DNA of 38,369 nt from Acidimicrobiia bacterium (GCA_027036355.1 JALVQZ010000127.1:1-38369), one strand, 5' to 3'. Positions 1 through 10,999 are shown, numbered from the stretch's first letter. Notes: generated from the letters alone by a model not told the origin. Numbers and translations are program-made.

Positions 1-227
1 CCTTCGGAGGGGGCGGGGAAGACGCTGACGGTTCCCCGATGGAGAAGGATCGCCCAGGCGCCGGCGATGGCAGCGACGGCGACCAGGCCGGCTCCGACGA
101 TACGGGCGAAGCCGAGCCCGACCCCTTCGGTGACCGGGCCGGTGCCGACGAGGGCGAGCCCGTAGAGCCCGAAGAGGGCGAACTGGACGACGACCCACCA
201 TCCGCCGCGTTCGGTGAAGCTGCTCAT
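1..227 (-). CDS. Partial membrane protein, possibly isoprenylcysteine carboxylmethyltransferase-like (N-terminus only, runs off the left edge)
   Basis: Reverse complement has GAAGGAGG then ATG at 227, reading MSSFTERGGWWVVVQFALFGLYGLALVGTGPVTEGVGLGFARIVGAGLVAVAAIAGAWAILLHRGTVSVFPAPSE, open to the window edge; two hydrophobic segments. Absent from the ORF track because it is truncated. Confidence 0.55.
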   Translation of the reverse strand, partial: MSSFTERGGWWVVVQFALFGLYGLALVGTGPVTEGVGLGFARIVGAGLVAVAAIAGAWAILLHRGTVSVFPAPSE

Positions 228-270
228 CGGGACCTCCTTCGCAGGATTCAAGCAGACCGTGGTCACCCGC

Positions 271-304
271 TTGACGACCCTAAGTTGATATACCTATACT
301 CAGA
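271..304 (+). promoter_or_regulatory. clpB promoter (TTGACG-N18-TATACT) overlapped by a HAIR-like operator (TTGA-N11-TCAG)
   Basis: TTGACG 271-276, TATACT 295-300; TTGA 285-288 and TCAG 300-303 spaced as in the HspR HAIR consensus CTTGAGT-N7-ACTCAAG, with mismatches. Confidence 0.5.
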
Positions 305-407
305 TTATCTGGCATAAGAGCGCCCACGCCAGCGTTGCTCTCAGGGAACGGCGCGACGCGCCGTCCGTTCCACAACCCATCGTCCCAGAGGAGACCGAGA
401 CACCGCC

Positions 408-2984
<2,577 letters not shown>

Positions 2985-2996
2985 CGCATCGACGAC

Positions 2997-3020
2997 GAGG
3001 GGGCGGGGACCCGCCCCCTC
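2997..3020. terminator. GC-rich bidirectional hairpin between convergent clpB and histidine kinase genes
   Basis: GAGGGGGCGG-GGAC-CCGCCCCCTC, 10-bp perfect stem with 4-nt loop; no U-tract. Confidence 0.65.
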
Positions 3021-3077
3021 CGGCGCGCCATGACCCGCCTCTGCGGCCGGGCGCTGCCGAGTCGCAGCTCGATCCCG

Positions 3078-4820
3078 TCACGCCGACCGGGCGGTCTCGT
3101 CCGGGCGGACCTGGTCGGTCCCGACACGCGCGATCCTGCCGGGCAGGACGAGACTGAAGCACGCACCGCCGAGGATCTCCGACACCCGGTAGCCGGCGGT
3201 ACCGCCGTGGGCCGTCGCCACCGCCTTGACGATGGCCAGGCCGATGCCCGATCCCGGGATGGTGGCGTTGTAACGGTTGGGCCCCCGCTCGAAACGATCC
3301 CACACGATGATCTCGTGCTTGCGGGGAACGCCAGGGCCGTCGTCGTGGACCTCGATGACGAGATCACCGCCACCGGCGGCGACGACCCGGATCAGACGCT
3401 GCGGCCCTCCGTAGCGGGCAGCGTTCGTGAGCAGGTTCACCAGCGCCTGTTCGAGACGGTCCGGATCGACGTAGACCTCGACGCCCTCGTCCAGATCGAT
3501 CGTGACGGATCCCCTCGGAACCCCCGAAGCGACGACCGCCGCCTCGACGAGGCGGCCGGCGTCGACCCGGCGAACGTCGAGCGAGAGCTCACCGAGGTCG
3601 CCCCGCGACAGCATCACGAGATCGGACACGATCCGGGCCATGTAGGTGGCCTGGTCGTAGACGATCCCCAGCATCTCCTCGCGTTCGGCGGCATCGAACG
3701 ACGTGGCGTGGGTGAGCAGATCGAGGAACCCGACGAGGGAGGTGAGCGGCGTGCGCAGCTCGTGGGAGATCGAGCTGACGAGCACGGACCGCTGGTCCTC
3801 CAGGAGCATCCGGTTCTCCCGGATGGCCACGGCCTGGCGCGTGATGACGAGGGCGACGACGACGAGCGTGGCGACCACGAGGATGCGCTCGTTGATCGAC
3901 AGGTCGGAGGTGACGATGCTGGCGAGGAGGAACACCGCCATCACCGCCGCCGCGGTGTAGGGAAGGACCATCGCCCACAGGGGCGTCTTCCGGTTGGCGT
4001 ACTCCCGGGGAGGCGGGGTCCGTCCCACGATGAGCGCCGTGGCGATGTAGCAGATGGTGGCGATCCCGTACAGCGGGAACACGGGCTGGGCTTCGGCGAA
4101 GGTGCGGCCGACCCCGGAGCGGAGGTAGAGGATGTCGGCGACCACCTGGAAGGCGATACCGACGCCGAAGAGCGCGACCCGGATGTCGAATCGATAGCTC
4201 GACCGTCGGACGATGACGATCATCAGCGCGACGAACACGGCGACGTCGAGGAACGGGAACAGCGAGCCGATGATGCGTTCCCATACGGGCGCGCTGGCGA
4301 GACGAGGAGCGATCGGCGCCAGAACGACGATCCAGGCGAGCGTACCGAGCGACACCGCCCCGACGAGCGCGTCGAGGGCGACGCGGGTCCGGTGCCACCG
4401 ACCGCCGGCGGCGTGCGGGAGCGAAGCGAAACCGGACAGGGCGATGAGGTAGCCGACGAAGAAGAACACGTCGGCGGGACCGAACGCGGCGGCTTCCCCC
4501 GTGACCGCGACCTGGATCAGGAGAACGAACGTCCCCGACACCCCGACGAAGAAGCCGATGCCAACCGCCGACCAGGCGAGGCGCTCTGACTTCGGCAGAC
4601 TCCGAGATCGGGTCAGGAACAGGACACCGGCAGTCGTGAAACCTGGCACGATGACCACCAGGGCGCCAACGACGGAACCTGCGTCATTCGGCAATACCTC
4701 AGCGATGATGCTTCCCACCGCCACCACGCCGACCACGAGCCACACCGCGACAGGCACGCTCCACTGCACGGTGGTACCGCGTTCAAGATTCGCCGTATCC
4801 GTCGAGGCAGCGATCGACAC
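3078..4820 (-). CDS. Sensor histidine kinase with a multi-TM N-terminal domain
   Basis: 580 aa, GTG start; about 8-9 hydrophobic segments, then H-box SSISHELRTPLTSLVGFLDLL, N-box VNLLTNAARYGG, G-boxes DDGPGV and GSGIGLAIVKAVATAHGG. Confidence 0.93.
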   Translation of the reverse strand: MSIAASTDTANLERGTTVQWSVPVAVWLVVGVVAVGSIIAEVLPNDAGSVVGALVVIVPGFTTAGVLFLTRSRSLPKSERLAWSAVGIGFFVGVSGTFVLLIQVAVTGEAAAFGPADVFFFVGYLIALSGFASLPHAAGGRWHRTRVALDALVGAVSLGTLAWIVVLAPIAPRLASAPVWERIIGSLFPFLDVAVFVALMIVIVRRSSYRFDIRVALFGVGIAFQVVADILYLRSGVGRTFAEAQPVFPLYGIATICYIATALIVGRTPPPREYANRKTPLWAMVLPYTAAAVMAVFLLASIVTSDLSINERILVVATLVVVALVITRQAVAIRENRMLLEDQRSVLVSSISHELRTPLTSLVGFLDLLTHATSFDAAEREEMLGIVYDQATYMARIVSDLVMLSRGDLGELSLDVRRVDAGRLVEAAVVASGVPRGSVTIDLDEGVEVYVDPDRLEQALVNLLTNAARYGGPQRLIRVVAAGGGDLVIEVHDDGPGVPRKHEIIVWDRFERGPNRYNATIPGSGIGLAIVKAVATAHGGTAGYRVSEILGGACFSLVLPGRIARVGTDQVRPDETARSA

Positions 4821-4890
4821 ATGTTCTCATCGACAGCACCGGGTCGACGATGTAGCGATTCCGGGACATCGATGCACCGGTCTGGTGCGA

Positions 4891-6150
4891 TCAGGACGGC
4901 TCGCGAAGATCGAGAGAAGCGACCTCTTCGGTGACGAGCCCGGGTACGTGGCGCCCCAGAGCGTCGAGCAAACGCTCGATCTGGTCCTCGTCATTGAGCA
5001 GTGTCTGGGTGAACCTGATGCCGGCAAGGCCCATGGGAACCGCGGGGAAGGAGGCCGGGTTGACGTAGAACCCTTCCTCGATCAGGCGATGGACGAGCTC
5101 CACCACCCGGTCGGGAGTCCCGATCCGCACGAACCAGATCGGCGTACGTTCGACCGAGAGCACGGGGAGCTGCAGATCGACGAGCCCCGAGCGGACGAGG
5201 TCGATCCGGCGACGGAGTTCCGCCTGGCGTTCGATGAGTTCCTCGGAAAGGTGGATCCTGGTCGACGCGACGCCGGCGGCGAGATCGGCCGGCTGGATCG
5301 GCCCGCTGAACGAGAACGTTCCGCCGCACAGCGTGACCTGCTCGATGAGCGCCTCGTCGGCTGCGGCGATGACTCCTCCGGTTGCGCCGAACGACTTCGC
5401 GAGACCGACGGCGACAACCATCCGGGGGTGCCAGTCGACGCGGTCGAGCACGACACCCCGGCCATGCTCACCTCGCCAGCCGAACCCGTGGGCGTCGTCG
5501 AAGTACACCCGCAGGTCCTCGTAGCGATCGAGAAGGGCGACGATGTCCTCGACGGGTGCGGTGTCGCCGAACATCGAGTACACCCCGTCGGCCAGGTACC
5601 ACAGGCGCGCCGCCGCGTCGGCGTGGGCCTCGATCTCTCGCGTGAGGGCATCCATGTCGTTGTGCGGCACCGTTACGATCTCGGTTCCGCTCGCTCGGAC
5701 GACCTGCAGGGCGAGGTGGACCGAAGCATGTGCTTGAGCGTCGACGATGGCCACATCCTCGGGACCGATGAGCACGGGCAGGGCCGACAGGTGGCCGAGG
5801 GTCGTGGAAGCTGCCACGGCGACGGGAGCGTCGAACATCGCTTCGAGCCCCTCTCGGAGTTCTCGGTACAGCGGTACCGAGGTGTACGCGGTCGACGAGG
5901 AGTGGCTCACGCCGAAACGGTGGACGCCGTCGACGGCCGCGCCGACAAGCCGAGGGTCACGGTTGAGACCGAGATAGGAGCACGAGCCGAAATCGAGGAC
6001 CTGCCGCCCGCCGAGAGTGATCGTGGCGTCGTCGAACCGTTCGTCTTCCAAGTCGACCCGCATGATGCCCGTGCGGACACCCTTGCCGATGCGGCGTGCG
6101 GTGAGTTCCATCACCCGTTCGTGGCGGGTCCGTTCCTTCCCGGCCCTCAT
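4891..6150 (-). CDS. Alpha-oxoamine synthase-like PLP-dependent enzyme (BioF/Kbl/SPT/CqsA superfamily)
   Basis: FDDAHGFG, AKSFGATGG (PLP lysine), NPASFPAVPMGLAGIRFT. ORF opens at 6186 but GGAGGTCGGGAGG precedes the ATG at 6150. Confidence 0.85.
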   Translation of the reverse strand: MRAGKERTRHERVMELTARRIGKGVRTGIMRVDLEDERFDDATITLGGRQVLDFGSCSYLGLNRDPRLVGAAVDGVHRFGVSHSSSTAYTSVPLYRELREGLEAMFDAPVAVAASTTLGHLSALPVLIGPEDVAIVDAQAHASVHLALQVVRASGTEIVTVPHNDMDALTREIEAHADAAARLWYLADGVYSMFGDTAPVEDIVALLDRYEDLRVYFDDAHGFGWRGEHGRGVVLDRVDWHPRMVVAVGLAKSFGATGGVIAAADEALIEQVTLCGGTFSFSGPIQPADLAAGVASTRIHLSEELIERQAELRRRIDLVRSGLVDLQLPVLSVERTPIWFVRIGTPDRVVELVHRLIEEGFYVNPASFPAVPMGLAGIRFTQTLLNDEDQIERLLDALGRHVPGLVTEEVASLDLREPS

Positions 6151-6252
6151 CCTCCCGACCTCCGGTCTCGTCGTGAGGCAACGCAACCTACCTCGCGGGA
6201 GGGCGAACCGCCAGACAGGGCATCGATCCGCGGAGGCGCCGCCCGATCGCCG

Positions 6253-6266
6253 TATCCTCTTGCCCC

Positions 6267-6269
<3 letters not shown>
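6253..6269 (+). promoter_or_regulatory. Probable -10 (TATCCT 6253-6258), 8 nt upstream of the GTG start; candidate leaderless transcript
   Basis: TATCCTcttgccccGTG; no Shine-Dalgarno in between. Confidence 0.4.
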
Positions 6270-7178
<909 letters not shown>

Positions 7179-7198
7179 ACGATCCGGCGAGCACCCTC

Positions 7199-7227
7199 TT
7201 GACATCCCTTGTGTCGCATGATATCTT
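7199..7227 (+). promoter_or_regulatory. padR promoter TTGACA-N17-TATCTT
   Basis: TTGACA 7199-7204, TATCTT 7222-7227, locally AT-rich. Confidence 0.65.
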
Positions 7228-7303
7228 CTTATACATGATACCTGGCATGGCCAGGGTCGAAGAACGACGGAAGCTGGTCCCCGACAGGAAGCGAGGAAGG
7301 TCG

Positions 7304-7636
7304 ATGGACCACAGCTCCCAGCTCTTGAAAGGCGTACTGGACATGTGCCTACTGGCGTTGGTGGCGGAGGAACCGAGCTACGGCTACGAGATGGCACACA
7401 AGCTCGAGGAGCGCGGGCTCGAACTCATCAGCGAGGGCTCGATCTACCCCACCTTGAGCCGGATGCAGAAGGCCGGCCTCATCGAGGGCTACTTCGTCGA
7501 GACCGACGGTGCCGGACCCCCCCGCAAGTACTACCGCATCGTCGACGAAGGTCGACAGCGCCTGGAAGAATGGAAACGCGAATGGTTCCGTCTCCAGAAG
7601 GGAGTCGGAACGGTCCTGGAGGGAGATCGTGCCTGA
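7304..7636 (+). CDS. PadR family transcriptional regulator
   Basis: MDHSSQLLKGVLDMCLLALVAEEPSYGYEMAHKLEERGLELISEGSIYPTLSRMQKAGLIEGYFVETDGAGPPRKYYRIVDEGRQRL; classic PadR winged helix. Start chosen at the ATG after AGGAAGG. Confidence 0.93.
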   Translation: MDHSSQLLKGVLDMCLLALVAEEPSYGYEMAHKLEERGLELISEGSIYPTLSRMQKAGLIEGYFVETDGAGPPRKYYRIVDEGRQRLEEWKREWFRLQKGVGTVLEGDRA

Positions 7637-8411
7637 CGTCGAGATCGACCGAATCGTCTCGGAGTGCGACCGCTACTGGCGGTCGAGCGGCGTCCCCGCT
7701 CCAGCCGTCGACGAGATGGCGGCAGAGCTGCGGTCGCACCTGCTCGACGCCGCCGCCGAGGGGAAGGCCCCTGGCGAGGTGGTCGGTGCGGACCTGGCGA
7801 TCTTCGCCGAGGAGTGGGCGCGGACCCAACGCGGACCCGTCGCCGTCCGCCCGGCTCCCTCTCCGCCATCGCCCGACGCTCGAAGGACCGTACTGGCTAT
7901 CGGCCTGGTCGTGGCGGGCTTCACCGCCCTGGCGATCCTGGCCCCCAAGGAGGACACCGTGGACCTGAACAGCTGGCAGTGGATCTGGATCGTGGCGGCG
8001 GTGATCCTCGCCATCGGCGAGATGCTGACCGCCGGGTTCTTCCTGCTCCCCTTCGCGGTCGGCGCCGCGGCCGCGGCGATCCTCGCGTTCTTGGGCGTCA
8101 ACCCGATCCTGCAGCTCATCACGTTCATCGTCGTGTCGGTGCTGTTCCTGTCCATCCTCCAACGGTTCGCCAAGCGGGTGGGTACCCACCCCCAGGTCGA
8201 CGCCGGAGCCAACCGCTACGTCGGTTCGACCGCGATCGTGATCGAACCGGTCGATCGCCTCACCGCCAACGGACTGGTCCGCGTCGAGACCGAAGAGTGG
8301 CGAGCGACCACCGACCAACCCATCACCATCCCCGCCGGGGCGGAGGTGCGCGTCGTGGAGGTACGGGGGACCCGTCTCGTCGTCGAGCCCGTCCCGCCGC
8401 GGGCGAGCTGA
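7629..8411 (+). CDS. HAAS-like N-terminal domain fused to NfeD-like membrane/OB-fold protein
   Basis: GTG start overlapping padR stop by 8 nt; N-terminal helical region with [13 protein letters not shown], one TM, then NfeD-like [41 protein letters not shown] and C-terminal OB-like region. Confidence 0.8.
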   Translation: MPDVEIDRIVSECDRYWRSSGVPAPAVDEMAAELRSHLLDAAAEGKAPGEVVGADLAIFAEEWARTQRGPVAVRPAPSPPSPDARRTVLAIGLVVAGFTALAILAPKEDTVDLNSWQWIWIVAAVILAIGEMLTAGFFLLPFAVGAAAAAILAFLGVNPILQLITFIVVSVLFLSILQRFAKRVGTHPQVDAGANRYVGSTAIVIEPVDRLTANGLVRVETEEWRATTDQPITIPAGAEVRVVEVRGTRLVVEPVPPRAS

Positions 8412-8454
8412 GAACTACAGATCACGGAAGCGAGCGGAGAGCAAAGGAGCGAAC

Positions 8455-9378
8455 GTGGAAGCAGCAGCGATCGTCGTATTGATGTTGATCGTGCTCTTGG
8501 TGGTGTACGTGGCCCTCGCCATCAAGATCGTCCAACAGCACGAGAAGGGTCTGGTCGAGCGCTTCGGGCGCTACTACCGGACGCTCGACCCGGGGTTCCA
8601 CATGATCATCCCGTTCATCGAGCGGATCCGCCGAGTCGACATGCGCGAGCAGGTCGTCGACGTCCCGCCGCAAGAGGTGATCACCAAGGACAACGTGGTG
8701 GTGACGGTCGACGCCGTCGTCTACTACCAGGCGACCGATCCGGTGAAGCTGGCCTACAACGTGGCCAACTTCCTGATCGCGGCCACCAAACTGGCCCAGA
8801 CGAACCTGAGGAACGTCATCGGTGACATGGATCTGGACGATGCCCTCACATCTCGCGAGACGATCAACGCCGAGCTGCGTCAGATCCTCGACGAGGCCAC
8901 CGACGTGTGGGGCACCCGGGTCGTGCGGGTGGAGATCCAGCGCATCGATCCGCCTGCGGATGTCACCGCCGCGATGCACCGCCAGATGAAGGCCGAGCGC
9001 GACCGGCGTGCCATCGTGACCGAGGCCGAGGGCGAGAAGCGCTCGGCGATCCTCAAGGCCGAGGGCGTCAAGGAGGCCCGGGTGCTCGAGGCCCAGGGTC
9101 AGGCGGAGGCGATCCGTGAGGTGGCGGACGCCGAACGGTTCCAGCGCGAGACGGTCGCCGAAGGCGAGGCCAGGGCGATCGAGCGGGTCTTCGGTGCGAT
9201 CCACACCGGCGACCCGACCCCCGACCTCATCGCCATCAAGTACCTCGAGGCGCTCCAGGGCGTGGCGGACGGTCAGGCGACGAAGATCTTCCTGCCCTTG
9301 GAGACCAGTTCGGTACTCGGTTCGCTGGGCGCCATCGCCGAGGTCTTCGCCGATCGCGGCGGCAACCCGACGAGCTGA
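8455..9378 (+). CDS. SPFH/Band 7 (stomatin/slipin-like) membrane protein
   Basis: [68 protein letters not shown]; coiled-coil [18 protein letters not shown] start with AAAGGAG upstream. Confidence 0.94.
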   Translation: MEAAAIVVLMLIVLLVVYVALAIKIVQQHEKGLVERFGRYYRTLDPGFHMIIPFIERIRRVDMREQVVDVPPQEVITKDNVVVTVDAVVYYQATDPVKLAYNVANFLIAATKLAQTNLRNVIGDMDLDDALTSRETINAELRQILDEATDVWGTRVVRVEIQRIDPPADVTAAMHRQMKAERDRRAIVTEAEGEKRSAILKAEGVKEARVLEAQGQAEAIREVADAERFQRETVAEGEARAIERVFGAIHTGDPTPDLIAIKYLEALQGVADGQATKIFLPLETSSVLGSLGAIAEVFADRGGNPTS

Positions 9379-9395
9379 CCGACACCTCCACCGGC

Positions 9396-9425
9396 ATGGT
9401 GCCCCCCGACGTCGGGGGGCACCAT
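9396..9425. terminator. Perfect 30-bp palindrome, probable hairpin terminator downstream of the SPFH gene
   Basis: ATGGTGCCCCCCGAC/GTCGGGGGGCACCAT, 15-bp arms. Confidence 0.65.
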
Positions 9426-9444
9426 CGCGCCGGCAGCCTGAAAC

Positions 9445-9466
9445 CCGACACGGTGTCGGCTAAGGT
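9445..9466 (+). promoter_or_regulatory. Inverted repeat CCGACAC-N1-GTGTCGG next to a TAAGGT -10-like hexamer upstream of mscL
   Basis: 7-bp perfect arms 9445-9451 and 9453-9459; TAAGGT 9461-9466. Confidence 0.45.
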
Positions 9467-9506
9467 CTCCGGGAACGAGAGACCGACCGGGAGGGGACAC
9501 ACCACC

Positions 9507-9884
9507 ATGCTCGAGGACTTCAAGGACTTCCTGCTGCGCGGGAACCTCATCGAACTGGCCGTGGCGTTCGTGATGGCGGGAGCCTTCGGCGCCGTCGTCA
9601 CGTCGTTCACCGAGAACATCATCATGCAGATCGTGGCCTTGATCTTCGGCCAGCCGAGTTTCGACTCGCTGGTGCTCACGATCGGCGACACGCCCATCCT
9701 CTACGGCGCCTTCCTGACCGTGCTGATCAACTTCGTGTTCATCGCCGCCGCGGTGTTCTTCTTCGTGGTCAAGCCGTACAACGCCTACAAGGCCCGTGCC
9801 GAGGCTTCCGCCGACGAAGCCCCGGCCGGCCCCTCCGAGATCGACCTCCTGGTCGAGATCCGCGACGCCCTCCAACGCGGCTGA
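9507..9884 (+). CDS. mscL: Large-conductance mechanosensitive channel MscL
   Basis: MLEDFKDFLLRGNLIELAVAFVMAGAFGAVVTSFTENIIMQIVALIFG; ATG after GGGAGGGG. The longer ORF start lies inside the hairpin. Confidence 0.95.
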   Translation: MLEDFKDFLLRGNLIELAVAFVMAGAFGAVVTSFTENIIMQIVALIFGQPSFDSLVLTIGDTPILYGAFLTVLINFVFIAAAVFFFVVKPYNAYKARAEASADEAPAGPSEIDLLVEIRDALQRG

Positions 9885-9902
9885 CGACCGGCGAACCCAA
9901 GG

Positions 9903-9931
9903 TTGACGCCCCCCCCCCGACGCGGTACGGT
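9903..9931 (+). promoter_or_regulatory. Promoter TTGACG-N17-TACGGT whose spacer begins with a C10 homopolymer
   Basis: TTGACG 9903-9908; C10 9909-9918; TACGGT 9926-9931. Confidence 0.6.
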
Positions 9932-9983
9932 GTTGGGGTGCGGGCGCGCGACCAGCGCCTCGGAAGAGAAGGGAGCAGCTCAA

Positions 9984-10352
9984 ATGCTACGACGGCTCAC
10001 CGTCCTCGTACTGCTCGTCTTCGCGGTTGTGTTGGGATCGACCGCCGCCTTGGCCGCCAGCTCGGTGACGTGGCACCAGAATCCCGGCTGCGACTTCTCC
10101 GGGAGCAGCCACCTCCTCGTCGGGAACACCGCGTACGCCAGAACGGATTCCAACGTCAGCAACTGCCTGAGCACCGTCGAGATCCGCCTCGGGTACAAGG
10201 TTGACGGGTACTGGTGGTACAACAGTCCAAAGCTCCGCTCTGGCAACGGGCCCCACGTGACCGACAGTCATGCCGGGGCAGACGCGACCTCCGGTCGCCA
10301 CCGGTCGAAGGTGGGAGCGGTTTGGTCCACGTACTACTACACGAGCTACTGA
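9984..10352 (+). CDS. Small secreted protein of unknown function (signal peptide, two Cys, aromatic-rich C-terminus)
   Basis: MLRRLTVLVLLVFAVVLGSTAALA-ASSVTWHQNPGCDFSG...YYYTSY; AAGGGAG upstream of ATG. Confidence 0.75.
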   Translation: MLRRLTVLVLLVFAVVLGSTAALAASSVTWHQNPGCDFSGSSHLLVGNTAYARTDSNVSNCLSTVEIRLGYKVDGYWWYNSPKLRSGNGPHVTDSHAGADATSGRHRSKVGAVWSTYYYTSY

Positions 10353-10389
10353 GTTCCGCCGTCGAGAAGACAGATCGCACCGCGACATC

Positions 10390-10956
10390 ATGATCGATCG
10401 TCTGGCGCTTCGATGGATCTGCTTGATGCTCGTGGCTCTCGTTGGATGCACGCCTGGGACGACACCGACGTCCTCTCGCGCGCCTTTCAGCGAGGCGCTT
10501 CGTGAGGAACTCCTCGTCGCTCTGGCCGAGGCCCCACCATCGCAGCGTGCCATCCTCGCAGACGGTGAGGTGACGTTCGACGAGTACGAATCCGCCGTTC
10601 TGGCGACCCTCGCGTGTCTTCGGGATGCCGGCATCGAGGTTGGCGAGCTACGACGGTCACCGGATGGGACGTACCTCGAGTACACCTACGGGGGAGTTCC
10701 CGATGAGGGCGTCGCCTCGCTCGAGGAGCTCTTCAACGACTGCCGGGACGCCAACTCGATCTACGTCGAGGACTACTACGCCCTCGAGCACGCACCCACG
10801 GCGTCCGAAGTGGCCGAACGCGTGGAGCAAGCGTCCCGCTGCATGCGTGAAGGAGGGATGACGGTGCCGCAAGGGGCTTCGTTCCAGGACCTGCAGGATC
10901 TCGTACCGACGGATCCCGACACCGCACTGGAATGCCTCCGAGCCGCCGGACTCTGA
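10390..10956 (+). CDS. Putative lipoprotein of unknown function
   Basis: MIDRLALRWICLMLVALVGC lipobox; coding-like composition; 37 nt downstream of the preceding gene. Confidence 0.75.
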   Translation: MIDRLALRWICLMLVALVGCTPGTTPTSSRAPFSEALREELLVALAEAPPSQRAILADGEVTFDEYESAVLATLACLRDAGIEVGELRRSPDGTYLEYTYGGVPDEGVASLEELFNDCRDANSIYVEDYYALEHAPTASEVAERVEQASRCMREGGMTVPQGASFQDLQDLVPTDPDTALECLRAAGL

Positions 10957-10999
10957 GAGGTATCGAACCCGGGCTCCGGGGCGTCCTCGCCCGGCGAGG

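Noticed and set aside
39-317. 92-aa acidic plus-strand ORF
   Set aside because: Antisense to a minus-strand membrane-protein start with a strong ribosome-binding site, and runs through the clpB promoter.
7517-7523. C7 run inside padR as a contingency locus
   Set aside because: Short for slippage in a GC-rich genome and encodes an ordinary GPPRKYY PadR motif; the reading frame is intact.
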